A stretch of DNA of 64,000 bases, taken from Sugiyamaella lignohabitans. Taxonomy: Eukaryota > Ascomycota > Dipodascomycetes > Dipodascales > Trichomonascaceae. Location: positions 868,001 through 932,000 of the forward strand of contig NC_031671.1 of assembly GCF_001640025.1 (NCBI RefSeq), written 5' to 3'. A program made the position numbers and the translations under genes. The notes below the pieces were generated by a model. The model saw nothing but the letters and a program-made list of their open reading frames with translations. It was not told where the DNA came from and ran no database searches. Position 1 is the first letter of the stretch; each line of letters begins with the position of its first letter. Positions 32,501 to 41,450 of the stretch are shown here, in pieces.

Positions 32501-32696
32501 GTGGAATACAGAGTGTGATCAAGTTTGGATCTGAGAATTCTCCCTTTACGACAGAGTTATTGTCACTATTACCACTTGCTTCGATACCAGCGGGAACCGC
32601 AATCGGAGGACTTATAGTTGACGTTACTTTTCCATCACCACCTATGACCCCTGTTTCTATGATTATGCCATTGTTGGCACCACCATTTCCACTCAT
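29589..32696 (-). CDS. Multi-KH domain RNA-binding protein
   Basis: A 1035-aa RNA-binding protein with several KH-like modules. The clearest is EIIGAGGSGIQAIMRKHNVFIKFG, which holds a GxGG-type loop. A diverged module is FMAGKKYGKMLRIMSNSNVWIKF. Others are around VHMPRSHRRIILNENCGIIRQIE and VQLPYFSSNRSLVRVMGTTAS. The C-terminal 170 residues are Arg/Ser/Tyr/Gly-rich and disordered, ending SPPAAPKYNESTIRKRGYGSYY, suitable for weak RNA binding. The order of modules resembles fungal Bicaudal-C/Mug60-type KH proteins more than the longer Scp160/vigilin. It is likely cytoplasmic, in mRNA control. I give no gene symbol because the orthology is uncertain. Confidence 0.85.
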   Translation of the reverse strand: MSGNGGANNGIIIETGVIGGDGKVTSTISPPIAVPAGIEASGNSDNNSVVKGEFSDPNLITLCIPLRYTYLTRPSETTEADYDGRKKIIVYETKSTSLWREADEDDKNKQFVKSMSGTQFIDCLPSLRAAVNQINNEKNSLVTARMGEDRLLENIVTVVLDGPREEVNKQRAKLNRGYFQVERWDIGISKQLVSDSLNEQGDFKSALYLGLEEVAEYCGVSIFVTSFTDKALFSVNSTEENNYLKHQYDRFDGDDYHILIYGDQDAARFANIRMRVILSKLANGSDFIADLVPLELSLQPLVAGPQAVNLHSIQEQASVDIFTMDYLPEVLGSLNPQLFDGEAIVRDVDQLYIVGPSSANVELAKFLIEQVKTRTQMVVKDCVMSHAKLDLLISRYRNKIRDIMNRFATFVQLPYFSSNRSLVRVMGTTASSVEASIQELMRMAADFYEANYWIHGGKSDEEGILVRPNGVLNPKSIEALQKIAASNNCIVTTQNNTAFEIIGYGSDTKRAIAMLKSLSLWDDDISRQNVQISYQLEVSLDLKSFMAGKKYGKMLRIMSNSNVWIKFIPFNEYNFFVVLTADDYSSSDSGIQLLEDEYPSEISFHIPDTYHKEIIGAGGSGIQAIMRKHNVFIKFGNSLELYPNAIAQHKLNNVVIRCPSKNAKSMTLARDELLISVRDRVAEHYNTFVHMPRSHRRIILNENCGIIRQIESKTNSIIQIPDHDNYSDIENDLIEIRGLGTSSEEASQLLRTALPTDYEFRVAHSSKFTSLVNEKQGDFYTKIVVPFRIAFQFEVMVYNQVKSKKGDETAPPYHRIVISHSHEHIMGLDEAIQELTTFLRERELDIIDRSRVKDDPIEYGSAATLGHKRANSALNVNHNRIPQKNLPHSLPTGPAAVSGGHSIPTGPTTPRRLRYESKQLPPGVSYGDAFTSYDDRSGYYDSRSSAMYETGLGVAPVGSYRDHPLSRQLEAETNRQFQSRAYDGVSESAGNFPSGFTDRWQDDEVYEPRRRDRSPPAAPKYNESTIRKRGYGSYY

Positions 32697-33034
32697 ATTT
32701 TTGAAATTGTCGAGAGTGCCAATCTCAGTCGGGTACTATTCCAACTGATTTATATGAGATCACTGCCAAAGATACAAACTCTCATATCCCGAGTATTATG
32801 CGCGTTTGTTTATGTCCATTCTTCCCAGCTCTGCCGCGTGCACCTGCATAGCGCGGAATCGGAACCAACAGGCCATGCTAATCAGACCTTCACCACATAG
32901 CTCTTACCCAGGCAATTGGCTAACGAGTTAAGAAAACATATCTCTATGGCGGAGCCATGTGAAAACAGAAAGTAGGGTCTAAATGCAATTGATTGATATT
33001 CATAAATCGTTAAATAGGTTCTAATGGTCATAAA
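32697..33034. other. Intergenic, KH-gene promoter
   Basis: About 338 bp between two minus-strand genes: the promoter of the KH gene and the 3' flank of the PPR-like gene. No further signal is recognised. Confidence 0.5.
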
Positions 33035-35077
33035 TCATTCCAAACGCGTTGTGGATAGCTTTTTCAGAGTTGTAAATACATTATAGAAACGCTTTCTCGA
33101 GCCTTTTTTGCTCAATTGGCGCTCAAGGGCGTCGAAATCAGTATTGGAAGTGGGGGCAAGCATACGATAGGCACGAAATGCGGCAACTGCCATATTCGTA
33201 GTACAGAAATGCTCCCCATGCTTTTCAGCTTGAAGGAGTTCGTAATGACAGACCAACTCGGTGATGTAGTTGAGCCTCTGCAGGGTCCACTCGTTAGCCA
33301 TATTATGGTGATGCAGATAAAATGCTTTGTAAAAGTTAATAAAAATATGTTTGTCCGGAAGGTAACCGGCTTCTTCTGTCATTAGGCGTAGTATTTCGAC
33401 AGACTTGTTAAAATTCCCCACACCTAAACAATAATACTGAAAGAAATTGCCGAATGTGTAGAAATCTGGTACTAATGGGACCGAATAGCGACGACCAACA
33501 TCAATATTCTTGTCTCTTAGTATTTTTAATAAATAATCCATGATAGTCACTCGGCTGCGAAGTTGTGATTCAAGCTTTCTATGAGAATGACTGCCCATTA
33601 TCTGTGAACCTTCCGCCTTTGACTTCTGACGTACAAGCTTATGTAACATAGACTCAGCTTCTTCAACATATCCACACAGCAAAAAGTATTTCATGACTAA
33701 GTTCAAAACTGGCATGTCGATAATATCTCCAGAGTCAATTATATTGCGATACTGCGTCTTTACTTGTCGACCATCACGCTTCTTGCCATAGTATGAAAGC
33801 ATCAATACTCTGGTGAATCTATCAGCTCTTCCGCTCAACTCGCTGAAAATCTTTTCCACAGCACTACTTGAACTCCCTGACTTCAATGCTATACTTAGCA
33901 ACGCATTCAATGCATGCACATTGCTGTCATTGGTCCCAAACTTCAGAGGATCGCGAGTATCAAGTCCTTTATTCAGTTCCTGCTGAGAATCATTATTTCG
34001 GCCAATTGAGCCCTGGCTTTCAAGATCAGCCACTCGCTCTTCAATAAGTATCTGGGCATGATGCTTTTTATCGGTTTTATCAAGTTGCTTGCCGAGCGAT
34101 ATCAGTGCAGCACTATGCTCATGTATGGAAATAGGCATGCCACTTTCAGCAATATCACTCAGAATCGTCAGATACATTGTAGGGTCGCTCCTAGATGCAT
34201 GACCCATAAAAAATGCGATGAGAGTTTCGAGATGAACTGGATTAATGGATCGTGGAGGCGGATAAGGGAGTCGTTTGTATGCCTGGAATATATAGCGAGG
34301 ACTTGGTGGCCCCCCATCTCCATTCCAATACAACTGGCGCAGAAAGTTATTGTAAAGTGATGCAGGACATGGAGACCTTTTTAATTTCGATCTTTTGGCT
34401 CTGACTCTTAAATAATCGGAATTTATCTCCTGTGATGCAAGTTGGACAATTGCCATAGAAGAAATAGAAGTCTCCGAGCTTAAGTTGGATGCAAAGTAAT
34501 TCGTAAAAATATCCAAATGGTCATTGATGAGAGAATTTAAGACATTGTCGTATTGCTCTACCAAATTGATTTCAGAATGTTTAGAAAGCTGAAGTGTTGT
34601 AATATCTTCTTGATCCGATATTGCGTGATTTGATGCGATTGATTCCAAAGGTTCATTTGTAGGCGCCATCCTATACGATAAATCTTCTGACATATCGAAG
34701 GAGAGACTTAAGGCAGCCATTTTAAATTCTTGAAAGTCTAAGCGAGTCTCTACATCAATACTCGGCCAAGCTCTTTCAGAATTGGTCAAATCTCGCACTT
34801 TGCTCTCCGATTCTGTTCGCAGTTGATTATTATACCTGCTGTGATTGATATTATTAGTGTCGTGTGGTAGTGCTGTGTCCGGATCAGGTGCCAGATCTCG
34901 ATAACCCGTTCTTGTGGGAGCAGGTGTTACAGCTCTATATTTAGGATGCCTTGGAACAACAACAATCCCACGCCGTTGCTCCATAATTCCATAACCGCAA
35001 AACAAACAACTTCTCCCAGCGGGTTTTCTCCTAATCCATTGTGAATAACAACGAAGCTGTAATGTCGATGGAGGCAT
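33035..35077 (-). CDS. PPR-like mitochondrial RNA-binding protein (putative)
   Basis: A 680-aa product starting MPPSTLQLRCYSQWIRRKPAG, an arginine-rich N-terminus without acids that looks like a mitochondrial presequence, although a CLFC motif follows. The middle and C-terminal parts are helical and pair-structured (NLVMKYFLLCGYVEEAESMLHKL; FYTFGNFFQYYCLGVGNFNKSVEIL; IFINFYKAFYLHHHNM), as in degenerate pentatricopeptide-repeat proteins of yeast mitochondria such as Aep, Pet309 or Dmr1. It probably acts on a mitochondrial mRNA, but the specific orthologue cannot be told by eye. The frame is open to a GTG at 35104; the first ATG is at 35077 and was used. Confidence 0.75.
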   Translation of the reverse strand: MPPSTLQLRCYSQWIRRKPAGRSCLFCGYGIMEQRRGIVVVPRHPKYRAVTPAPTRTGYRDLAPDPDTALPHDTNNINHSRYNNQLRTESESKVRDLTNSERAWPSIDVETRLDFQEFKMAALSLSFDMSEDLSYRMAPTNEPLESIASNHAISDQEDITTLQLSKHSEINLVEQYDNVLNSLINDHLDIFTNYFASNLSSETSISSMAIVQLASQEINSDYLRVRAKRSKLKRSPCPASLYNNFLRQLYWNGDGGPPSPRYIFQAYKRLPYPPPRSINPVHLETLIAFFMGHASRSDPTMYLTILSDIAESGMPISIHEHSAALISLGKQLDKTDKKHHAQILIEERVADLESQGSIGRNNDSQQELNKGLDTRDPLKFGTNDSNVHALNALLSIALKSGSSSSAVEKIFSELSGRADRFTRVLMLSYYGKKRDGRQVKTQYRNIIDSGDIIDMPVLNLVMKYFLLCGYVEEAESMLHKLVRQKSKAEGSQIMGSHSHRKLESQLRSRVTIMDYLLKILRDKNIDVGRRYSVPLVPDFYTFGNFFQYYCLGVGNFNKSVEILRLMTEEAGYLPDKHIFINFYKAFYLHHHNMANEWTLQRLNYITELVCHYELLQAEKHGEHFCTTNMAVAAFRAYRMLAPTSNTDFDALERQLSKKGSRKRFYNVFTTLKKLSTTRLE

Positions 35078-35915
35078 TATGTCTTCATGTTCATGTGTGT
35101 ACACAAATATGTGATTGAAAATTCAAGCCACTGCTGCCCATTAAACTTTTAATTTCCAAAGGCTCCGAATTCAAAATTAATACCAATAATAAATAAGTTA
35201 AGATAATATGATTATCATAAAATTCTGGATGGATTTTACAACAAAATGTTGTTCATATTAAGTCTCTTGAGTAGTCGGCGTGAAAAATATCTGATTACGG
35301 AAATCTTGAGCCGCAAACCAAGAGGCTTGAAATGTAAGCCGCTTCACGAATCGACTGGGTTACAGCGACACTGATTAATAGCGAAGCAGCCAGCCAAGCT
35401 GCTTCCGTGGGTAAGTATATTCAGAATGATCAAGGGCCAACCTTTAAACTCGTCAACTCGTTAGCTACACGTCTTTCAATAGCTGTGAGCTCACACTAAC
35501 GGAAGACTAGCCCGGTTCTAGCTCATGAAAATCAGACACTTTACGAGCCGCGAACTTTTGGTGATTGACTTCACAGTTAGATTGTCTCGAGGTTATTATT
35601 TTATTTAGAACGATAATTTACATGATGGCCACGGTTATGAAAAATAAATGGGATAAAGAAATAACATCAGGGCAAAACTGGGCTAGCTGAATACTTGGGC
35701 TCCATCTTGGGCTGGTGCGGCTAATTCAGGGGTAAATTCGATAACAGAATATTTCACCGATGGCAGTCATACATTTCTGCGTATTGATCGTATATAGGGC
35801 TGGCGCAGCTGTCGAGAATAGGTAGATCATGCAGAAGCATATATCTAGTGGGTGGTATCCTCTTCTTTGATCCATTTTCACATTGTGTTTATACTCTATG
35901 TGTTTGTAAAGTAAC
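35078..35915. other. Divergent PPR-gene/ERG24 promoter region
   Basis: About 840 bp between divergent genes. It contains TCGTATA at 35788-35794 and TGCGGCT-type words at 35309-35315 and 35716-35722. No coding sequence is seen. Confidence 0.5.
35788..35794 (+). promoter_or_regulatory. Candidate sterol regulatory element (TCGTATA)
   Basis: TCGTATA lies 122 bp before the ERG24 start codon. The same 7-mer is the core bound by the zinc-cluster factors Upc2/Ecm22 in S. cerevisiae ERG promoters. That it works here is inference. Confidence 0.45.
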
Positions 35916-37196
35916 ATGTCAAAGCTCAACCCCAGAACTCACCACCCAGAGTTTTCTGGTGCCCCTGGAGCCATCGCTATTTCTCTTGGACTGCCGTTAG
36001 TGTTGAATTTATTGTACTTCTCATGTAATGAAAATGGTTGTCCTGTTTCCTACACAACTCTCCGACCATACGTTGATCAAATAAAAAATGCTACCTTCAT
36101 ATCATGGCAGGCACTATATGCGTATTTGGCATGGTTCGGACTTTTAGTGGTTCTGGAATTGATCGTTCCTGGAGAAGTAGCTCAGGGCACATTGTTACGA
36201 GATGGAAAGACTCGTTTGAAATACAAGTTCAATGGCACTTATGTGCACCTGATTCTTACTAGTATCATTGTTGGGAGATTCTTTTATACTAATGGTGCAA
36301 TTCCCGAATTTGTGTTTATCTATGACCACTTGCTTGAGCTAATTAATGTTTCGATCCTAGTCTCTGTGGTAATATCTCTCTATGTTTACCTGGCCTCGTA
36401 CCTACATAAAGAAGAGCCGATTCTTGCTGAAGGCGGAAACACTGGGAATCCCATTTTTGACTGGTTTATCGGCAGAGAATTGAATCCTCGGATTGGAGAT
36501 TTTGATATCAAAATATTCCTTGAGATGCGTCCAGGTCTCCCGCTGTGGGCAATTCTCAACCTAGTCATGGCCCATCATCAATATCAGAAGTTTGGCTATG
36601 TAACTGATTCAATGATCCTTGTATGCCTATTTCAAGGTTACTATGTCGTTGAAGGTACTTTTTATGAGAAGGGGCTCATTACTATGATGGATATCACTAC
36701 CGATGGACTTGGATTTATGCTGACTTTCGGTGATTTGGCTCTTGTTCCATTTTCGTATACCATGCCTTCACGATTCCTTGCTGATCACCCTGTGGAACTC
36801 GGTGTCGTGGGCGTGGTGGCATGTTCCGTTGTTTTCCTAACAGGCCAGTTAGTGTTCCGTCTTGCCAACAATCAAAAAAATTCCTTCCGAAGGGGTGATC
36901 CTTCAACTAAGCATCTTAAATACATCGTTAGCCCTACTGGAAGCAAGCTCATTACCTCTGGTTGGTGGGGCACTGCGCGACACATCAACTACTTTGGCGA
37001 CTGGATCATAGGTTGGTCTTTCTCATTGCCCACAGGCTTCTCTAGTCCGGTCCCATATTATTTTGTGCTCTTCTTTGCCACTCTCCTAATCCATCGTGAG
37101 AGGCGCGATGAAGCCAAGTGCGCTGAAAAATATAAACAGACATGGGTGGAGTACAAACGACTGGTGCCATCTAGGATCATACCCGGTATTTATTAA
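35916..37196 (+). CDS. ERG24: C-14 sterol reductase
   Basis: Ergosterol pathway enzyme of the ER that reduces the C14-C15 double bond formed by Erg11. The 426-aa product begins MSKLNPRTHHPEFSGAPGAI, the typical family start. About nine membrane segments follow. Conserved blocks include GNPIFDWFIGRELNPRIGDFDIKIF-type sequence, TMMDITTDGLGFMLTFGDLALVPF, GWWGTARHINYFGDW and the end KRLVPSRIIPGIY. The LNPR and HINYFGDW blocks are shared with Erg4 and the lamin B receptor; the N-terminus and length favour Erg24. S. cerevisiae Erg24 is 438 aa. A TCGTATA element lies 122 bp upstream, consistent with sterol control. No intron is needed. Confidence 0.96.
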   Translation: MSKLNPRTHHPEFSGAPGAIAISLGLPLVLNLLYFSCNENGCPVSYTTLRPYVDQIKNATFISWQALYAYLAWFGLLVVLELIVPGEVAQGTLLRDGKTRLKYKFNGTYVHLILTSIIVGRFFYTNGAIPEFVFIYDHLLELINVSILVSVVISLYVYLASYLHKEEPILAEGGNTGNPIFDWFIGRELNPRIGDFDIKIFLEMRPGLPLWAILNLVMAHHQYQKFGYVTDSMILVCLFQGYYVVEGTFYEKGLITMMDITTDGLGFMLTFGDLALVPFSYTMPSRFLADHPVELGVVGVVACSVVFLTGQLVFRLANNQKNSFRRGDPSTKHLKYIVSPTGSKLITSGWWGTARHINYFGDWIIGWSFSLPTGFSSPVPYYFVLFFATLLIHRERRDEAKCAEKYKQTWVEYKRLVPSRIIPGIY

Positions 37197-37474
37197 TATA
37201 GATAACATGTACTTTTGCATCCTTCATTGGTATGGCAAAATCAGAGTAAAACATAGCTTCCAGCCTCTGGGGCTCCGCCCCATGCCCCGATGTGCTACTT
37301 CGCGGATGAGACTGGGACTCTAGCCGGTTGTTCTATCAGGATGCTCAAAAATGGTTTCTCGATGCTACTGGTGTTATAAAGTTCCTTAGTCTTCCACCAA
37401 GCAGGAACAAAACTACCAGAGCTCGGCTCCGGGTGCTGAAAAGATTTCATTCTATAGGAAATAAATCAATTAGA

Positions 37475-37808
37475 TTACTGGGTCTTCTTACTGTCAGTCG
37501 AAGGAGGAGCCGGTCCCAGATCCTCTGTAAACGCGACAACCACGTAACCTATTAGGACAATGTTGGCTACAAGAGCTGCAGCGCCACCTGAGTAGATGGA
37601 GTTGCTGAAGATCGATTGGCAAACAAAGAATGTCGCCACTGGTGCTATAATCATAGCAGCTGTGAAGAAGATCAGCTTTCTGATAACAGTGCTATAATAT
37701 GTTAGGACTTTAGCTCATAGGGCAAACCTCCCACTGTTCGATATTGACTTCTTCACTGTAGATTCAAACTTACGCAGGTACCTCCACCTTTGCAATGGGA
37801 GATGACAT
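37475..37808 (-). CDS. VMA21: V-ATPase assembly factor Vma21, two exons
   Basis: ER integral membrane protein that assembles the V0 sector, including subunit c, and escorts it to the Golgi. Exons are 37774-37808 (MSSPIAKVEVPA) and 37475-37691. The intron, 37692-37773 (82 nt), has GTAAGT, a CCTAAC branch and TAG. The product is 83 aa (yeast 77 aa). It has two membrane helices: KLIFFTAAMIIAPVATFFVC, and ALVANIVLIGYVVVAFTED after a short SGG loop. It ends KKTQ, a dilysine-type ER retrieval signal. Conserved NKL/RKLIFFTAAM and ANVVLI-like blocks identify the family. It is convergent with ERG24 and divergent from the CENP-Q gene, with only 177 bp between their start codons. Confidence 0.94.
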
Positions 37809-37985
37809 TTTTTTGTTAATGACCTTTGGATTGTATTAATTTGTAGTTAGATATGTCAATGGTTTGGCCAGGGGGAACTGCATATGTCGACAGTTTGCGG
37901 CGTATGCGGCTTTGATAGACAACATCCGACCGCGTATCCAAGCTCTTGTTTTGTATCCATATCTCGGCCATTTAATTATATTCGA

Positions 37986-39060
37986 ATGGTAAGTGCCGAT
38001 GCGATATATGCGACGGAATGTATTACTAACTAGATTTCTAGAGTCGCGTACAGAAAAAAGCACCTGGAAATTCAGGCAATGTACGGGCCAATCGAGAAAA
38101 ACGTTCGCATGTCAGCGATGGGATTCAGACTCAAAATGCCCTTAATGGTTCAGACCGACCCTCGGCAATGCGGGTAATTTCTCGCTCTGTGTCATCACGG
38201 AAATTGAACTCTAATTGGCCCAAAATTTCCGAGCCTGGACAAGTTGAGGTAATCAAATTGCTCCAGAGCTGTGTACCTCTTGTCACGCAATCAGTACATG
38301 GAGAACAAAAGAGAGCTGAACTTCAACAGACATTAATGCGTATTAGCTCAAAGATTGCTAGAAAACTCCCTAAAATTCCTGTACCGTCATCGACAAATGA
38401 CTCTCATTATAATTACGAAAAAATCCTGGACCACAACAGTCGTTTAGAAACAGGGATGATACCGCTCTTAGAGCAGATTACTTTCCTTGAAGAGGAGATT
38501 CTTATTGAAGAGAAGTGAGTCAGGTGGCAGTTAACAGCGTTTGTGGATTCAACTAACCTTGTCTAGAAAGCTAGAAGCTGACAAAAGCTATCTAAAGAAC
38601 ATGAAAAAGAACGCCAGGGAGCAACAGGCAAGAACTAAGCCTACAAAATCTGTACGTACGAGGTTCCAGAGCAGTCATGTTTTACTTCCGATAGTTAGGG
38701 CAGTCGGCGTCCCATTTGTTATCACTTTTCGTGGATGCTGGTGGGATGACCTCGAGCTGCCAGAGTATGGCAACACGGAGGTTGTATAAATACTAACCAA
38801 TGATAAAACAGGCAGTCGAACTACTAGCAAAATATGACTATAAACCCGATACAGCGGACACTGTGGAAGACATAAATTTTGACCAGACAGCCAACAAAGA
38901 TGAGATCAGACCACAATCAGATTCCCGTTTGGACCGGATTATGAATGATATGTCAGTGCAAATTAAAGCTCTGAGACAGAAAACTGCCAATCTACGACAG
39001 TTATTAATTATCTCAGAGGAGATCTCGGATAAAATTGGACCTTCGAATGAAGTCATCTAG
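37986..39060 (+). CDS. OKP1: Kinetochore protein, CENP-Q/Okp1 homologue, four exons
   Basis: Inner-kinetochore subunit (COMA/CCAN; CENP-Q, Okp1 in budding yeast, Fta7 in fission yeast). Exons are 37986-37988 (the ATG alone), 38042-38514, 38567-38651 and 38812-39060. Introns have GTAAGT, GTGAGT and GTACGT donors and CTAAC branches 7-12 nt before the acceptors. The joined product is 269 aa: MSRVQKKAPGNSGN, then a basic N-terminus, then the CENP-Q core from about residue 77, with NWPKISEPGQVEVIKLLQS, the RISSKIARKLPKIPVP block, and a coiled coil (NSRLETGMIPLLEQITFLEE to KSYLKNMKKNAREQQARTK). The C-terminal helix ends QKTANLRQLLIISEEI. The last donor is the least certain: an alternative would extend exon 3, but no in-frame site was found. 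Confidence 0.85.
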
Positions 39061-39620
39061 TCTGTCCACTGGATCATTTCTTTTTATTTATTAACACGCC
39101 ATTATATAGTGTGTTGTTTATTTATTATTTTATATATTATTTACATTCTTTATTAAATGTGTATTGGTTTGGCTAATAACAACATGGTTGGATCTAGGTC
39201 AACTTCTCCAGGTTCTATATGTTACTCAAGCATACTGCATACGTACTGATACGTACTGTATTAGCTGTTCGTACAACGACCTTAAGGGCAAACTGGTAAA
39301 TACTATCGATTTTGTTGCAAATCAAACACAAAACTTTCTACAGAATTAGAAAAATTACTTTACTAGACTTCATTATACCGTTAAAAATGAGTACTAGCAA
39401 CTGACACGGGTTCCATCTCGATGGACGCTCACATAGTGTTCTTGATGTGGCTTGCCAGCCGCATCTAACCACACACGTAGCAGCAGCGATGCACGTATAT
39501 ATTTATATCTTTAGGATCTATGGGACAGTGGCTCAATTCTATTCACCACACAGTTTTTAAACATATATATATAGAAGAGGCGACTGAATCGCATTGGACC
39601 AAATATTTTGAAAACTTAAA
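39061..39620. other. OKP1-SVP26 intergenic region
   Basis: AT-rich sequence right after the OKP1 stop (repeated TTTATTTATT) probably serves transcript ending. The rest should hold the SVP26 promoter, with AGCCGCA at 39457-39463. No coding sequence is seen. Confidence 0.5.
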
Positions 39621-40304
39621 ATGGTGGTACTAACTTTATTGTCATACTTAGGAACCTTGTCAGCATTTGTATTTTTGACAATGGCAGTTGCTTCCGGGCT
39701 TTATTATTTGTCGGAACAGGTTGAAGAGCATACAGTCTGGACTAAAACTGTTTTAACGAGGGCCATATATGGAATTATAGGTATACATGTGCTCCTGTTG
39801 ATATTTGACGGATTCCCTTGGTTGTTGACAGTCGGATCAATTGCTACCCATATTTTGTATCTACAAAATCTTAAGCGATTCCCCTTCATTCAATTATATA
39901 GCGGCATATTTATTTCAAGTTGTATTGCTGTAGTCGCCAACCACTGGTTGTGGTTCAGATACTTTTCGGACCCTTCTATTCCACCAGCTATCATTTTGAT
40001 TGAACGCCCCGATTATGCTGGACCCACACATCCTCCCTTCTCTCAAGTGGCATCATTTTTCGGTATTTGTGTATGGCTCATTCCTTTCTCATTATTTATT
40101 AGTCTTAGTGTGGGTGACAATGTCCTGCCTACCAGCTACAGCACCAACTTTGATAATGATCAAGATGAGTCTGGTGCTGCCAAGGCCAAACGAAGAAGTG
40201 CTGGCCTTGCCAAAGTCGCGGTGGAATGGTTCTACAAGGTTATTGCCGATATTGGCCGTAAGTTTGGATACGAAATTGAGACTGGGAAGGGTCCCTTAAT
40301 TTAA
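39621..40304 (+). CDS. SVP26: Svp26 (TEX261 family) cargo adaptor
   Basis: Membrane protein of the ER and early Golgi; in yeast it acts as an adaptor loading mannosyltransferases such as Ktr3 and Mnn2 into COPII vesicles. The 227-aa product (yeast 228 aa) has four membrane segments: LLSYLGTLSAFVFLTMAVASGLYYL, AIYGIIGIHVLLLIFDGFPWLL, LYSGIFISSCIAVVANHWLWF and FFGICVWLIPFSLFISLSV. Family signatures include SGLYYLSEQVEEHTVWTK and VANHWLWFRYFSDP. The C-terminal tail is polar and cytosolic. No intron is needed; the ATG at 39621 gives MVVLTLLSYLG. Confidence 0.93.
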   Translation: MVVLTLLSYLGTLSAFVFLTMAVASGLYYLSEQVEEHTVWTKTVLTRAIYGIIGIHVLLLIFDGFPWLLTVGSIATHILYLQNLKRFPFIQLYSGIFISSCIAVVANHWLWFRYFSDPSIPPAIILIERPDYAGPTHPPFSQVASFFGICVWLIPFSLFISLSVGDNVLPTSYSTNFDNDQDESGAAKAKRRSAGLAKVAVEWFYKVIADIGRKFGYEIETGKGPLI

Positions 40305-41450
40305 AACTATTTATTTTTATGCTCTACTGCTTTTGATAGCTAAATGGCTTTGTGGCTTAATCTCCCATAGTTGTTCGTTGACAGGATCAATTGGGTAGTT
40401 CCAAATGGATGGGAAATAGAGAATATCAAGTTTAAGACCACGTTGATACTACCTATTACTTACGGATCGCACAGAATGGTCTGAATGTACAGGAATCAAC
40501 GTCACTTGTTCTTGTCTCCTACTTTCAATCCGTGATAAAACTTCAAAACACATACGTCCTCATAGATGGCTCAAAATAAAGTTGGCGGTCCATATTTCTC
40601 CTTCGATTAGCTAATTCAACTTTTTGTAACCGCTGCAGGTATATTTCAACTGTGCCTTAGGCACCGGCCATGTTCCCTAATCTTATCTATACTTAATATA
40701 TCAATAGTGCTTGCTGATTCCATAGTTGGCACTCACTTGTGAATTGGCCTCTTTCTCATATCATCTTTCCGTTATATGGCTACAAGGTTAGGGTAGAATG
40801 TGCATTCATCGCTTCTCCACAATCTTGATAAGACTCGTCAAACTGGGTGTTCAAGTGAAATGAAATATGACGCGATAACCTTGTTTATTTAAGCTAAGAT
40901 TGAGTGCGAATAATTGGATCTATTCCGTATAGATGTGTCATCAATATCACCGGGTAGATCATAGTCGCATCAATATAAATTAACTTGCTTGACAACATAT
41001 TTGCCTCGATTGCAAACTGCTACATGTGTTCGTCGCCTAGCTTGCCTGTTGCATTGGAAGACCCAAATTTTTGATCGCACCATTACTATCCCCGTTACTG
41101 ATCAGGGTCTTCAACGAGAATATTAGCACGTGGTTTCTGCGATAAGACTTTATTTCAGTATAACCCTAAACCAAAATATTGCTTGATTGGGAAAGGGTCC
41201 AGATTTTTTTTCCAATGTCAATCCTGTCCATCCAGTGCCGAGAAATTTCGCTGATATTGTTAGAAGTTGTGATTCGCTTGGACTGACCGAATAGAAGTTG
41301 AAAGTTCTTTTCGCCTCTAGATCATTGTCTATATTATTATCTTTGCTTCCAAAACTGGCTCCAGGGAACAAGTACTAATGGCGTATAATTAGGCCCAGCT
41401 ACACACTCAAAAGTTTTTCATATAGCTCCTCCACAGTATCAACGATTAGA
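40305..41450. other. SVP26-PRS intergenic region
   Basis: About 1.1 kb containing the SVP26 3' flank and the PRS promoter. The minus-strand frame at 41150-41371 is short and not protein-like. No other feature is recognised. Confidence 0.5.
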
